Assembly (NCBI RefSeq): GCF_000718025.1
Contig: NZ_JODS01000030.1
Coordinates: 74,783 to 138,782, forward strand
DNA length: 64,000 nt
Origin: Kitasatospora purpeofusca
GTDB lineage: Bacteria; Actinomycetota; Actinomycetes; Streptomycetales; Streptomycetaceae
Reading direction: 5' to 3'
In this document: in pieces, positions 16,979 to 26,027 of the stretch
Layout of the letters: each line of letters begins with the position of its first letter
Position numbering within the stretch: position 1 is the first letter of the stretch
Notes under the pieces: generated by a model
Told to the model about the DNA's origin: nothing
The model's input: the letters and a program-made list of their open reading frames with translations, nothing else
Database searches by the model: none
Translations under genes and position numbers: made by a program

Positions 16979-18437
16979 ATGCGTGGTGCAACCCAGACCA
17001 AGTGGCTCGTGGCAGCGACCGCGATCGCTCTCGCGGCGACCGCCTGCAGCACCAGCTCGAAGAGCACCGACAAGGCTGCCTCCGGCGGCGGCACCATCGC
17101 CGTCCAGCTCGGTGAGCCGCAGCACGGTCTGATCCCGCAGAACACCGCGGAGTCCGAGGGTGCCGAGGTGCTCGGCGCACTGTTCGCCGGCCTGATCGAG
17201 TACGACACCAAGACCAACGAGCCGAAGCTCCGCGTCGCCGAGTCGATCGAGTCTCCCGACAGCAAGCTGTGGACGATCAAGCTGAAGGACGGCTACACCT
17301 TCCACAACGGTGAGAAGGTCACCGCGCAGTCCTTCGTCGACGCGTGGAACTGGGGCGCCAACCAGGACCAACGCGTTCTACCCGCTGCCGAAGGCCTTCT
17401 TCCAGGACAAGAAGACCTTCGAAGAGGCCCCCATCGGCAACGGCCCGTTCCAGATGGACGGCAAGTGGGAGCACAACCAGCAGATCAAGGTCAAGCGCTA
17501 CGACAACTTCCCGGCCTCTGACGGCAAGGCGAAGCTGCAGGGCGTCACCTTCAAGATCTACGACAAGCTGGAGACGGCGTACAACGACCTGCGCGCCGAC
17601 AACATCCAGGCGACCGACAAGCTCCCGATCTCGGCCATGGGCACGGTCAAGGGCGAGTTCGGCGACCGCTACATCTACAAGCCGGAGTCCGGCGTCGGCT
17701 ACATCGGCTTCCCGATCGCCACCAACCCGGCGACCTACGGCAAGCCGGAGGTCCGCAAGGCGATCTCGATGGCGATCGACCGCGAGGCGATCACCAAGAC
17801 GATCTTCTCGGGCACCCGCGTCCCGGCCGACGACTTCGTCAACCCGCTGATCCCGGGCTACCGCAAGGGCGCCATGGGCGACGCGGCGAAGTACGACCCG
17901 ACCAAGGCCAAGGCGCTCTGGGACTCCGTCGGTGGCGTCCCGAACAACACCATCGAGCTGGGTTACAACGCCGATGGTGGCCACAAGGAGTGGATCGAGG
18001 CCGTCGCCAACCAGCTGAAGAAGAACCTGGGCGTCGAGGTCACCACCAAGCCGTTCGAGAAGTTCGGCAAGATCCTGGACGCGCTGGGCGCCAAGCAGTA
18101 CTCCGGTGCCTTCCGCATGGCGTGGTCGATGGACTACCCGTCGATCGAGAACTACGAGCGTCCGATCTTCTCGAAGGTCGCGATCGAGAACGGCTCGAAC
18201 TACGGCGGCTACGTCAACGAGAAGTTCGAGGCGCTGCTGGACCAGGCCGACCAGGCGAAGAGCCCGGAGGAGGGCCTGAAGCTGTACCAGCAGGCCGATG
18301 ACGTCCTCATCGAGGACCTGCCGTACATCCCGGTCTACACCTACATGTCGTCCGCGGCGTACAGCAAGAAGATCAAGAACTTCGACACCGACGCCCAGGG
18401 TCGTATGAACCTGGACGAGGTCGAGCTCGCCGGCTGA
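16979..18437 (+). pseudogene. oppA: Oligopeptide-binding lipoprotein of opp operon 1, interrupted
   Basis: The gene begins MRGATQTKWLVAATAIALAATAC (signal peptide, lipobox ATAC) and continues as an SBP_bac_5 peptide-binding protein up to WNWGANQD near 17368. The frame then shifts; the next frame resumes at AFYPLPKAFFQDKK and runs intact to the stop. Comparison with the intact paralogue at 22384 shows that about 60 residues (roughly 180 bp) are missing at the junction. The paralogue at 28375 is broken at the same place. The protein would present peptides to the permeases downstream. I infer an assembly collapse more than true decay, because the flanking codons show no other damage. Confidence 0.8.
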
Positions 18438-18459
18438 TCCGGTTAATCAGACGAACGGG

Positions 18460-18496
18460 GGCGGGCGGACCGGACTACAGTCCGGGTCCTCCCGCC
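18460..18496 (+). terminator. Intercistronic stem-loop oppA1/oppB1
   Basis: A 17-bp stem with one mismatch and one bulge (18460-18476 with 18479-18496) fills the gap between binding-protein and permease genes. Such hairpins usually stabilise or partly terminate the message so the binding protein is made in excess. Confidence 0.6.
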
Positions 18497-18527
18497 TCCC
18501 TTCCTTGTCCGAAAGTGTGGAGGTCTG

Positions 18528-19472
18528 ATGGGCCGCTATGTGATCCGCCGACTGATACAGGCGATCCCTGTTCTGATCGGTGCGACGTTCCTGATCTACT
18601 GGCTGTGCTTCAGCCTGCCTGGTGACCCGGTACAGGCGTTGGCCGGCGAGAAGAAGGCCGACCCGATCGTGGCGGAGATGATCCGCCAGAAGTACCACCT
18701 GAACGACCCGTTCCTGCTCCAGTACTGGAACTACATCACGGGCGTCTTCCAGGGGAACCTGGGTGAGAGCCTGACCGGTCGCCAGGTGAGCGACATGATC
18801 AGCGAGGCGTTCCCGTTCACCGTCAACCTCGCCATCGTGGCTTTTGTCATCGAGGCGATCATCGGTGTGCTGGCGGGCGTCATGGCGGCCCTGCGCAAGG
18901 GCAAGTTCCTGGACCAGCTGGTCCTCATCAGCACGCTGTTCGTGATCTCGATCCCGGTCTTCGTCACCGGCTTCGTGCTCCAGCTCGTCCTCGGCGTCAA
19001 GTTGAAGAACGACTACGGCATCGAGATCTTCTCCGTCTCGTTCAATGAGGAAGACGGGCTGCGGGGCTACCTGCTGCCGGCCTTCGTGCTGGCCTCGACC
19101 TCACTCGCGTACGTCGCCCGACTGACCCGCACCAGCCTGATGGAGACCATGCGCGCGGACTACGTCCGCACCGCGGTCGCCAAGGGTCTGAAGAAGCGCC
19201 GGGTCATCGGTCGGCACGCCCTGCGCAACGCCCTGATCCCGATCGTCACCTTCCTCGGTGCCGACCTCGGCGGTCTGATGGGCGGCGCGGTCATCACCGA
19301 GAAGATCTTCAACATTCACGGCATCGGCGGTCTGCTCGCCCAGGCCGTGTACCAGAAGCAGGGCACCATCATCGTCGGCGTCGTCACGCTGCTGGTGATG
19401 ATCTACCTGATCACCACCCTGCTCGTGGACATGCTGTACGCCGTGCTCGACCCGAGGATCCGCTATGAGTGA
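18528..19472 (+). CDS. oppB: Oligopeptide ABC transporter permease OppB, operon 1
   Basis: A 314-residue BPD_transp_1 inner-membrane permease. MGRYVIRRLIQAIPVLIGATFLIYWL is the standard first helix, followed by LPGDPVQAL and a long extracytoplasmic segment (residues about 35-95). The EAA-like coupling loop lies in MRADYVRTAVAKGLKKRRVIGRHALRNALIPI, which docks onto the ATPases. The end VDMLYAVLDPRIRYE is typical of OppB/DppB. About six membrane helices are visible. GGAGG precedes the ATG by 5 nt. Its stop overlaps the start of the next gene by 8 nt, giving tight coupling. Confidence 0.93.
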   Translation: MGRYVIRRLIQAIPVLIGATFLIYWLCFSLPGDPVQALAGEKKADPIVAEMIRQKYHLNDPFLLQYWNYITGVFQGNLGESLTGRQVSDMISEAFPFTVNLAIVAFVIEAIIGVLAGVMAALRKGKFLDQLVLISTLFVISIPVFVTGFVLQLVLGVKLKNDYGIEIFSVSFNEEDGLRGYLLPAFVLASTSLAYVARLTRTSLMETMRADYVRTAVAKGLKKRRVIGRHALRNALIPIVTFLGADLGGLMGGAVITEKIFNIHGIGGLLAQAVYQKQGTIIVGVVTLLVMIYLITTLLVDMLYAVLDPRIRYE

Positions 19473-20406
19473 CACGATCACCAAGGGTGCCGAGGCCCCC
19501 TCCGGGGACAACACCCCCAAGGTCTCGACGGAGAAGAAGCAGAAGCCGGAGCGCGTCGCCAGCCTCTGGTCGGACGCTCTGCGCGACCTGCGCCGCAACC
19601 CGATCTTCATCATCGGTGCCGCGCTGGTGTCGTTCCTGATCATCCTGGCCGTCGTGCCGGGCTGGTTCACGGACGGGAGCCCGTTCGACAACAACGCGTG
19701 CGACCTGGCCGACTCGCTGAAGCGCCCGAGCGCCGAGCACTGGTTCGGCTTCGACGTCCAGGGCTGCGACATCTACACCCGCACGGTGTGGGGTGCCCGC
19801 AACTCGATCATCGTCGGTGTCCTGACGACCTCGATGGTCACCCTGGTCGGTGCCCTCCTCGGCCTGCTGGCCGGCTGGAAGGGCGGGATCGTCGACTCGA
19901 TCCTGTCCCGCTTCACCGAGATCTTCTTCTCGATCCCGCTGCTGCTCGGCGGCATGCTGATCATGTCGATGCTCGGCAAGGGCAACGCCTGGACCGTCTC
20001 GGTCGTCATGACCGTGCTCGGCTGGCCGCAGATCTTCCGCATCATGCGCGCCTCGGTGCTGGCCAACAAGAACAACGACTACGTGATGGCCGCCCGCGCC
20101 CTCGGCGCCGGCGCCGGCCGGATCACCTTCCGGCACATCCTGCCGAACGCCATCGCGCCGGTGATCGTCGTGTCCGCGATCTCGCTGGGTGTCTACATCG
20201 GCGCCGAGGCCGCCCTGTCCTACCTGGGCATCGGCGTCCAACCCCCGGAGATCTCCTGGGGCCTGATGATCAGTGACGCGTCGGTCCGCTTCCTCGACGC
20301 GCCGCACGTCCTGCTCTTCCCGTCGGCCGTACTGAGCGTCACCGTACTGGCCTTCATCATGCTCGGCGACGCGGTCCGCGACGCCCTCGACCCGAAGCTC
20401 CGCTGA
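19465..20406 (+). CDS. oppC: Oligopeptide ABC transporter permease OppC, operon 1
   Basis: A 313-residue permease of the OppC/DppC group. A charged cytoplasmic N terminus of about 45 residues (KVSTEKKQKPERVASLWSDA) precedes the first helix; the periplasmic segment with HWFGFDVQGCDIYTR is a family hallmark (usually HWFGTDxxGRD). The EAA loop reads MAARALGAGAGRITFRHILPNAIAPVIV. The end LGDAVRDALDPKLR is typical. The CDIYTR cysteines (C77-like and in QGCD) are shared with the operon 3 copy but not with operon 2, which reads GYDGQGRS. It pairs with OppB to form the channel. Confidence 0.93.
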   Translation: MSDTITKGAEAPSGDNTPKVSTEKKQKPERVASLWSDALRDLRRNPIFIIGAALVSFLIILAVVPGWFTDGSPFDNNACDLADSLKRPSAEHWFGFDVQGCDIYTRTVWGARNSIIVGVLTTSMVTLVGALLGLLAGWKGGIVDSILSRFTEIFFSIPLLLGGMLIMSMLGKGNAWTVSVVMTVLGWPQIFRIMRASVLANKNNDYVMAARALGAGAGRITFRHILPNAIAPVIVVSAISLGVYIGAEAALSYLGIGVQPPEISWGLMISDASVRFLDAPHVLLFPSAVLSVTVLAFIMLGDAVRDALDPKLR

Positions 20407-20425
20407 GAGAAGAGGTGACGACCCG

Positions 20426-21475
20426 ATGACCACCGTGATCGAGAAGAACCAGAAGAACGGCCGCCTGGAGGTTGGCACCCCGCTGCTGGAGGTCAAGGAC
20501 CTCCACGTGGAGTTCCACACTCGGGACGGCGTCGCCAAGGCCGTGAACGGAGTCAACTACTCCGTCGCCGCCGGTGAGACGCTGGCCGTGCTCGGCGAGT
20601 CGGGCTCCGGCAAGTCGGTGACCGCCCAGACCATCATGGGCATCCTCGACATGCCGCCGGGCAAGATCAGCCAGGGCCAGATCCTCTTCCGCGGGCAGGA
20701 CATGCTCGCGATGAGCGAGGAGGACCGCCGGCAGATCCGCGGCCAGAAGATCGCGATGATCTTCCAGGACGCGCTGTCCTCGCTGAACCCGGTGATGACC
20801 GTCGGCGCCCAGCTCGGCGAGATGTTCCGGGTGCACCGCGGCTCCTCCAAGAAGGAGGCGCGGGAGAAGGCCATCGAGCTGATGGAGCGGGTGCGCATCC
20901 CCGCCGCCAGGCAGCGTGTGGGTGACTACCCGCACCAGTTCTCGGGCGGTATGCGCCAGCGCATCATGATCGCCATGGCGCTCTCCATGGAGCCGGACCT
21001 GATCATCGCGGACGAGCCCACCACCGCCCTGGACGTCACCGTCCAGGCCCAGGTGATGGACCTCCTCGCGGAGCTGCAGGCCGAGTACAACATGGGTCTG
21101 ATCCTGATCACCCACGACCTCGGCGTGGTCGCCGACGTCGCGGACAAGATCGCCGTGATGTACGCCGGCCGGATCGTGGAGACCGCCCCGGTGCACGAGC
21201 TGTACGCCAACCCGGCGCACCCGTACACCAAGGGCCTGCTCCGCTCGATCCCGCGCCTGGACCAGAAGGGCCAGGAGCTGTACGCGATCAAGGGCCTGCC
21301 CCCGAACCTGCTCAAGGTCCCGGCCGGCTGCGCGTTCAACCCCCGCTGTGACGTCGCCACCGACCTGTGCCGCACGGAGATCCCCAAGCTGCACCAGGTG
21401 AGCGACAAGGACGGCAAGGAGCTCACGGGCCGCCGCAGCGCGTGCCACCTCTGGAAGGAGACCCTCCATGGCTGA
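20426..21475 (+). CDS. oppD: Oligopeptide ABC transporter ATPase OppD, operon 1
   Basis: A 349-residue ATPase. Walker A GESGSGKSV (about residues 57-65), Q-loop in AMIFQDALSSLNP, signature FSGGMRQR, Walker B LIIADEPTTALD and the switch histidine in LITHDLG are all intact. The C-terminal oligo_HPY extension (HPYTKGLLRSIPRL) ends with the cysteines of AGCAFNPRCDVATDLC, which in the family can hold an iron-sulfur cluster. It forms a heterodimer with OppF on the cytoplasmic face of the permeases. Its last 8 nt overlap oppF. Confidence 0.94.
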   Translation: MTTVIEKNQKNGRLEVGTPLLEVKDLHVEFHTRDGVAKAVNGVNYSVAAGETLAVLGESGSGKSVTAQTIMGILDMPPGKISQGQILFRGQDMLAMSEEDRRQIRGQKIAMIFQDALSSLNPVMTVGAQLGEMFRVHRGSSKKEAREKAIELMERVRIPAARQRVGDYPHQFSGGMRQRIMIAMALSMEPDLIIADEPTTALDVTVQAQVMDLLAELQAEYNMGLILITHDLGVVADVADKIAVMYAGRIVETAPVHELYANPAHPYTKGLLRSIPRLDQKGQELYAIKGLPPNLLKVPAGCAFNPRCDVATDLCRTEIPKLHQVSDKDGKELTGRRSACHLWKETLHG

Positions 21476-22185
21476 GCCCATCCTGGAGGTCAAGGACCTG
21501 GTCAAGCACTACCCGCTGACCCAGGGCATCCTGTTCAAGAAGCAGGTCGGCGCCGTCAAGGCCGTCGACGGTGTCTCCTTCGAGCTGGCGAAGGGCGAGA
21601 CGCTCGGTATCGTCGGCGAGTCCGGCTGCGGCAAGTCCACGCTGGCCAAGGTGCTGATGAACCTGGAGCGGGCCACCTCCGGCCAGGTCCTGTTCAAGGG
21701 CGAGGACATCTCCAAGCTGTCCGGCGCCGGCCTCAAGGCCGTCCGCCGGAACATCCAGATGGTGTTCCAGGACCCGTACACCTCGCTGAACCCGCGCATG
21801 ACGGTCCATCGCCCACGACCTCTCCATCGTCCGGCACATCTCCGACCGCGTCGGCGTGATGTACCTCGGCAAGATGGTCGAGATCGGCACGGACGAGGAG
21901 ATCTACGAGAACGCCACCCACCCGTACACCCAGGCGCTGCTGTCCGCGGTGCCGGTGCCGGACCCGGCGGCCCGTGAGTCCCGCGACCGGATCATCCTGA
22001 CCGGTGACATCCCGTCGCCGGCCAACCCGCCGTCCGGCTGCCGCTTCCGCACCCGCTGCTGGAAGGCGGAGGAGCGCTGCTCGACCGAGGTCCCGCTGCT
22101 GGCGGTGCCCGAGGTGCTGAGCGGTGCGGCCAAGCACGAGTCGGCGTGCCACTTCGCCGCCGTCCGGGAGCCGGCCGCGGCCTGA
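21468..22185 (+). pseudogene. oppF: Oligopeptide ABC transporter ATPase OppF, operon 1, internal deletion
   Basis: The N-terminal part is normal, with Walker A GESGCGKST and [16 protein letters not shown]. At 21806/21807 the sequence jumps to the segment encoding [12 protein letters not shown] but in the wrong frame. Alignment with the intact operon 3 copy shows exactly 299 bp missing (equivalent to 33311-33609), which removes the ABC signature, Walker B and D-loop. The rest ([16 protein letters not shown] to the oligo_HPY end) is intact in its own frame up to 22185. As written it could not make a working ATPase. An assembly gap is the likelier cause. Confidence 0.85.
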
Positions 22186-22203
22186 GCCCGCGTCCGACCC
22201 CGC

Positions 22204-22244
22204 CCGGAGGGGCCCGTAGCCGTTCGCGGCACGGGCCCCTCCGG
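22204..22244 (+). terminator. Hairpin terminator of opp operon 1
   Basis: Perfect 14-bp stem CCGGAGGGGCCCGT / ACGGGCCCCTCCGG with a 13-nt loop, 18 bp after oppF1. Confidence 0.75.
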
Positions 22245-22348
22245 CGTTTCCCGGCCCGGGCCGGACGGGGCGTCAACCGGGCGCGGCGGTCGTGCACCCG
22301 TCCGGGGGTACCCGACTCGCGCCGCCACGGTGCCGCGCTTCTCATGGG

Positions 22349-22364
22349 GTGTGATGCGTCACAC
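22349..22364. promoter_or_regulatory. Palindrome before opp operon 2
   Basis: GTGTGA TGCG TCACAC is a perfect 6-4-6 palindrome, 20 bp before the ATG of the operon 2 binding protein. It lies just upstream of the GAGGAGGG ribosome site. It could be an operator or a small leader hairpin. Confidence 0.4.
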
Positions 22365-22383
22365 ACCTTGAGGAGGGACCTCC

Positions 22384-24009
22384 ATGCCCGTGGCCACCCG
22401 TGCTCGATGGGTCCTCGCCGCAGCGACGTCCGTGGCCCTGGTGGCCAGCGGCTGCAGCAGCAGTGGCGGGGGCGGCAGCAGCGGTTCGTCGGACAGCGCC
22501 AAGACCTTCAGTTACCAGAGCAGCGAGCCGCAGAATCCGCTGCAGCCGGCCAACGCCAACGAGACCGGCGGCGGGCGCATCATCCAGAACCTCTTCAAGG
22601 GGCTGGTCGACTACGACCCCTCGAACGCGAAGATCCGGATGCAGGTCGCGGACAAGATCGACACCAGTGACTCGCAGACCTTCAACATCACGCTGAAGGA
22701 CGGCTGGACGTTCCACGACGGCACCCCGGTGCACGCCAAGAACTTCGTGGACGCCTGGAACTGGGCCGCGACCACCGCCAACAACCAGATCAACAGCTCC
22801 TGGTTCTCCGACATCGAGGGCTACCAGGACGTCCACCCGGCGAGCGGCCAGCCGGCCACCAACAAGATGTCCGGGCTCACCGTCGTCGACGACCTGCACT
22901 TCACCGTCAAGCTGAGCGGCAAGGTCTCGTACTTCGAGTACAAGCTCGGCTACATCGCCTTCTCCCCGCTGCCGGACGCCTTCTTCAACGACCCGGCCGG
23001 GTACGGGCAGAAGCCGGTCGGCAACGGCCCCTACCAGTTCGTCAGCTGGGACCACAACCAGCAGCTGACCACCAAGGCCTACGCGAACTACCAGGGCGTC
23101 GACAAGCCGAAGAACGGCGGCGTCGTCTTCAAGATGTACAGCACCGCCGAGGCAGCCTACGCCGACCTCCAGTCCAACAACCTGGACGTGATGGACCAGG
23201 TGCCGCCCTCCGCCCTGGCCACCTACAAGACCGACCTGGGCGACCGGGCCATCGACTCGCCCCAGGGTGCCATCCAGAACATCGGCTTCACGCTCTACCA
23301 GGCGGACTGGGCCGCCCCGGACAAGGCGAAGGTCCGTCAGGGCCTGTCGATGGCGATCGACCGCGACACCATCACCAAGACGGTGCTCCAGGGCTCGCGC
23401 AAGCCGGCCACCGCCTGGGTGGCCGAGGGCGTCGAGGGCTACAAGGACGGCCAGTGCGGCCAGTTCTGCACGTTCAACGCGGCCCAGGCCAAGCAGCTGG
23501 TCACCGAGGGCGGCGGCGTCCCCGGCAACCGGCTGACCATCACCTACAACGCCGACGGCGGCCACAAGGAGTGGGTCGACGCGGTCTGCAACTCGATCCG
23601 GCAGAGCACCGGCGTGGACTGCGTGGGCGACCCCAGGCCCGACTTCAAGACCGCCCGCGCGGCGATCACCGGGCACCAGATCAACGGCGCCTTCCGCACC
23701 GGCTGGGTCCAGGACTACCCGCTGAACGCCAACTTCCTGGCCGACGTCTACCGCACCGGCGCCGCGTCCAACGACTTCGGCTACAGCAACCCGCAGTTCG
23801 ACCAGCTCTCCACCCAGGCCGACCAGGCCGCCAGCGTGGCCGACTCGGTGACCGGCTACCAGCAGGCCGAGGCCGTGCTGGCCAGTGGCATGCCGGCCAT
23901 CCCGCTCTGGTACTACCGCACCAACTCGGGCTACTCCACCAAGGTCCAGAACGTGAAGTTCGACTCCTTCGGCAACCCGGCCTGGACCCAGGTCGAGGTC
24001 AAGGGCTGA
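22384..24009 (+). CDS. oppA: Oligopeptide-binding lipoprotein of opp operon 2 (intact)
   Basis: A 541-residue exported lipoprotein and the only unbroken binding protein of the three operons. The signal peptide RARWVLAAATSVALVASGC ends in a VASGC lipobox, followed by a Ser/Gly-rich linker. The SBP_bac_5 fold shows LKDGWTFHDGTPVHAKNFVDAWNW, the KPVGNGPYQFVSWDHNQQL segment and RQGLSMAIDRDTITK. It is clearly diverged from the operon 1 and 3 proteins, which resemble each other more, so its peptide specificity may differ. GAGGAGGG lies 6 nt before the ATG. It is followed by an intercistronic stem-loop and the permease genes. Confidence 0.94.
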   Translation: MPVATRARWVLAAATSVALVASGCSSSGGGGSSGSSDSAKTFSYQSSEPQNPLQPANANETGGGRIIQNLFKGLVDYDPSNAKIRMQVADKIDTSDSQTFNITLKDGWTFHDGTPVHAKNFVDAWNWAATTANNQINSSWFSDIEGYQDVHPASGQPATNKMSGLTVVDDLHFTVKLSGKVSYFEYKLGYIAFSPLPDAFFNDPAGYGQKPVGNGPYQFVSWDHNQQLTTKAYANYQGVDKPKNGGVVFKMYSTAEAAYADLQSNNLDVMDQVPPSALATYKTDLGDRAIDSPQGAIQNIGFTLYQADWAAPDKAKVRQGLSMAIDRDTITKTVLQGSRKPATAWVAEGVEGYKDGQCGQFCTFNAAQAKQLVTEGGGVPGNRLTITYNADGGHKEWVDAVCNSIRQSTGVDCVGDPRPDFKTARAAITGHQINGAFRTGWVQDYPLNANFLADVYRTGAASNDFGYSNPQFDQLSTQADQAASVADSVTGYQQAEAVLASGMPAIPLWYYRTNSGYSTKVQNVKFDSFGNPAWTQVEVKG

Positions 24010-24025
24010 CGAGCTCCCCCGCGCA

Positions 24026-24057
24026 GGCCCCGCCCTTCCCGCACGGAGGGCGGGGCC
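24026..24057 (+). terminator. Intercistronic stem-loop oppA2/oppB2
   Basis: Perfect 10-bp stem GGCCCCGCCC / GGGCGGGGCC with a 12-nt loop, between the binding-protein and permease genes, in the same place as the hairpins of the other two operons. Confidence 0.6.
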
Positions 24058-24094
24058 CCGGGCACTCGATCACATCCCTAGGAAGGAGGCTCGA

Positions 24095-25021
24095 ATGGGC
24101 AGTTATGTGCTGCGGCGGGTGCTGCAGATGATCCCGGTGTTCTTCGGCACCACGCTGCTGATCTTCCTGATGGTCTACACGCTGCCGGGCGACCCGGTCT
24201 CGGCGCTGTTCGGGGACAAGGCCGCGGACCCCGCCGTGGTGGCCAGCATCAAGCACAAGTACTACCTGGACCAGCCGATCTGGAAGCAGTACCTGCACTA
24301 CATGGGGAACCTCTTCCAGGGGGACTTCGGCACCAGCTTCACCGGCCGCCCGGTCAGCGACATCATGGCGGACGCCTTCCCGGTCACCATCCGGCTGGCC
24401 CTGATGGCCTTCGCCTTCGAGCTGGTCTTCGGTCTGCTGCTCGGCCTGGTCTCCGGCCTCAAGCGCGGCAGCATCCAGGACACCCTGGTGCTGGTGCTCA
24501 CCCTGCTGGTGATCTCCATCCCGGTCTTCGTGCTGGCCTACATCGCCCAGACGGTCTTCGCCACCAATCTGGGCTGGGTCACCCCGACGGTGCAGAACTC
24601 CAAGGACCTCTCGCAGCTGATCCTCCCCGCCGTCGTGCTGGGCTCGCTCTCGCTCGCGTTCGTCGCCCGGCTCACCCGGACCTCGATCGGGGAGAACCTG
24701 CGGGCCGACTACATGCGCACGGCGGTCGCCAAGGGCCTGCCCCGGCGCACCATCGTCACCCGTCACCTGCTGCGCAACTCGCTGATCCCGGTGGTCACCT
24801 TCCTCGGCACCGACCTCGGCGCACTGATGGGCGGCGCGATCGTGACCGAGGGGATCTTCAACGTGCAGGGCATCGGCAACGTCCTGTACCGGGCGATCAA
24901 CCAGAAGGAGGGGCCCACCGTGGTCGGCATCGTCACCGTGCTGGTGATCGTCTACCTGGTGGCCTCCCTCGTCGTCGACCTGCTCTACGCGGTCCTGGAC
25001 CCGAGGATCCGCTATGCCTGA
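24095..25021 (+). CDS. oppB: Oligopeptide ABC transporter permease OppB, operon 2
   Basis: A 308-residue BPD_transp_1 permease. The first helix (GSYVLRRVLQMIPVFFGTTLL), the LPGDPVSALFG segment, the coupling loop MRTAVAKGLPRRTIVTRHLLRNS and the end VDLLYAVLDPRIRYA define it. It lacks the roughly six extra residues seen in the operon 1 and 3 copies between helices 3 and 4. AAGGAGG is 5-6 nt before the ATG, and the stop overlaps oppC by 8 nt. The protein forms half of the transmembrane channel. Confidence 0.93.
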   Translation: MGSYVLRRVLQMIPVFFGTTLLIFLMVYTLPGDPVSALFGDKAADPAVVASIKHKYYLDQPIWKQYLHYMGNLFQGDFGTSFTGRPVSDIMADAFPVTIRLALMAFAFELVFGLLLGLVSGLKRGSIQDTLVLVLTLLVISIPVFVLAYIAQTVFATNLGWVTPTVQNSKDLSQLILPAVVLGSLSLAFVARLTRTSIGENLRADYMRTAVAKGLPRRTIVTRHLLRNSLIPVVTFLGTDLGALMGGAIVTEGIFNVQGIGNVLYRAINQKEGPTVVGIVTVLVIVYLVASLVVDLLYAVLDPRIRYA

Positions 25022-26012
25022 CATCCACGACGAGAGTTCCTTCGAGCGGCACCCGAAGCCGGGGGTGGACCACCTGGACTACGCCGGTGAGCAGGGCATG
25101 GCGGTCGAGCAAGAGACCCTGGTCGAGCCGGACCCGGAGAAGCGGGAAGAGGCCCGCAGCCTCTGGGGCGACGCCTGGCGGGACCTCCGGCGGCGCCCGA
25201 TCTTCCTGATCTCGGCGGTGCTGATCCTGCTGCTGATCGTGATGGCGATCTTCCCCGGGGCGTTCACCGACGCCGACCCGCGCAAGGCCGACCTGGTGAA
25301 CGACTACCTGAAGCGGCCGGACTGGACGGATTTCTTCGGCGCGGGCTGGTTCGGCTACGACGGCCAGGGCCGCTCGATCTACGCCCGGGTCGTCTACGGC
25401 GCCCGGGCCTCGATCACCGTCGGCATCTTCGTGACCGCCATCGTCACCCTGCTCGGCGGGCTGTGCGGCATGGTGGCCGGCTACTTCGGCGGCCCGGTGG
25501 ACGCGCTGCTCTCCCGGATCATCGACATCTTCTTCGGCATCCCGCTGCTGCTCGGCGCGCTGGTCCTGCTGAACGCCTTCTCCACCCGCACGGTGTGGAC
25601 CGTGGTCGTCGCGCTCGGTGTGCTGGGCTGGACCCAGATCGCCCGGGTCATGCGCGGCGCGGTGCTGACCGTCAAACAGGCCGACTACGTGATGGCCGGG
25701 AGGGCGCTCGGCGCCGGCACCGGACGGCTGATGTTCCGGCACATCCTGCCGAACGCGGTCGCCCCGGTGATCGTGGTGGCGACCATCGCGCTCGGCGGCT
25801 ACATCGCCACCGAGGCGACGCTGAGCTTCCTCGGCATCGGCCTGCAGGACCCGACCATCTCCTGGGGCATCGACATCTCCTCGGCCCAGAAGGTGATCCG
25901 GACGGCGCCCTACGTGCTCTTCTTCCCGGCCGCGGCGCTCTCCATCACCGTCCTGGCCTTCATCATGCTGGGCGACGCGGTGCGCGACGCCCTCGACCCG
26001 AAGCTTCGCTGA
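25014..26012 (+). CDS. oppC: Oligopeptide ABC transporter permease OppC, operon 2
   Basis: A 332-residue permease with a long acidic cytoplasmic N terminus (about 65 residues, rich in Glu and His). The family periplasmic motif here is WFGYDGQGRSIYARVVYGAR, with Arg in place of the QGCD cysteine of the other two copies. The coupling loop is VMAGRALGAGTGRLMFRHIL and the end is LGDAVRDALDPKLR. It is the most diverged of the three OppC proteins, in line with the separate lineage of the operon 2 binding protein. Confidence 0.93.
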   Translation: MPDIHDESSFERHPKPGVDHLDYAGEQGMAVEQETLVEPDPEKREEARSLWGDAWRDLRRRPIFLISAVLILLLIVMAIFPGAFTDADPRKADLVNDYLKRPDWTDFFGAGWFGYDGQGRSIYARVVYGARASITVGIFVTAIVTLLGGLCGMVAGYFGGPVDALLSRIIDIFFGIPLLLGALVLLNAFSTRTVWTVVVALGVLGWTQIARVMRGAVLTVKQADYVMAGRALGAGTGRLMFRHILPNAVAPVIVVATIALGGYIATEATLSFLGIGLQDPTISWGIDISSAQKVIRTAPYVLFFPAAALSITVLAFIMLGDAVRDALDPKLR

Positions 26013-26027
26013 GCGAGGGGACGCATC

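Noticed and set aside
22349..22364. Crp-binding site before opp operon 2
   Set aside because: The spacer is 4 bp, whereas Crp needs TGTGA-N6-TCACA. It is kept only as a generic palindrome.
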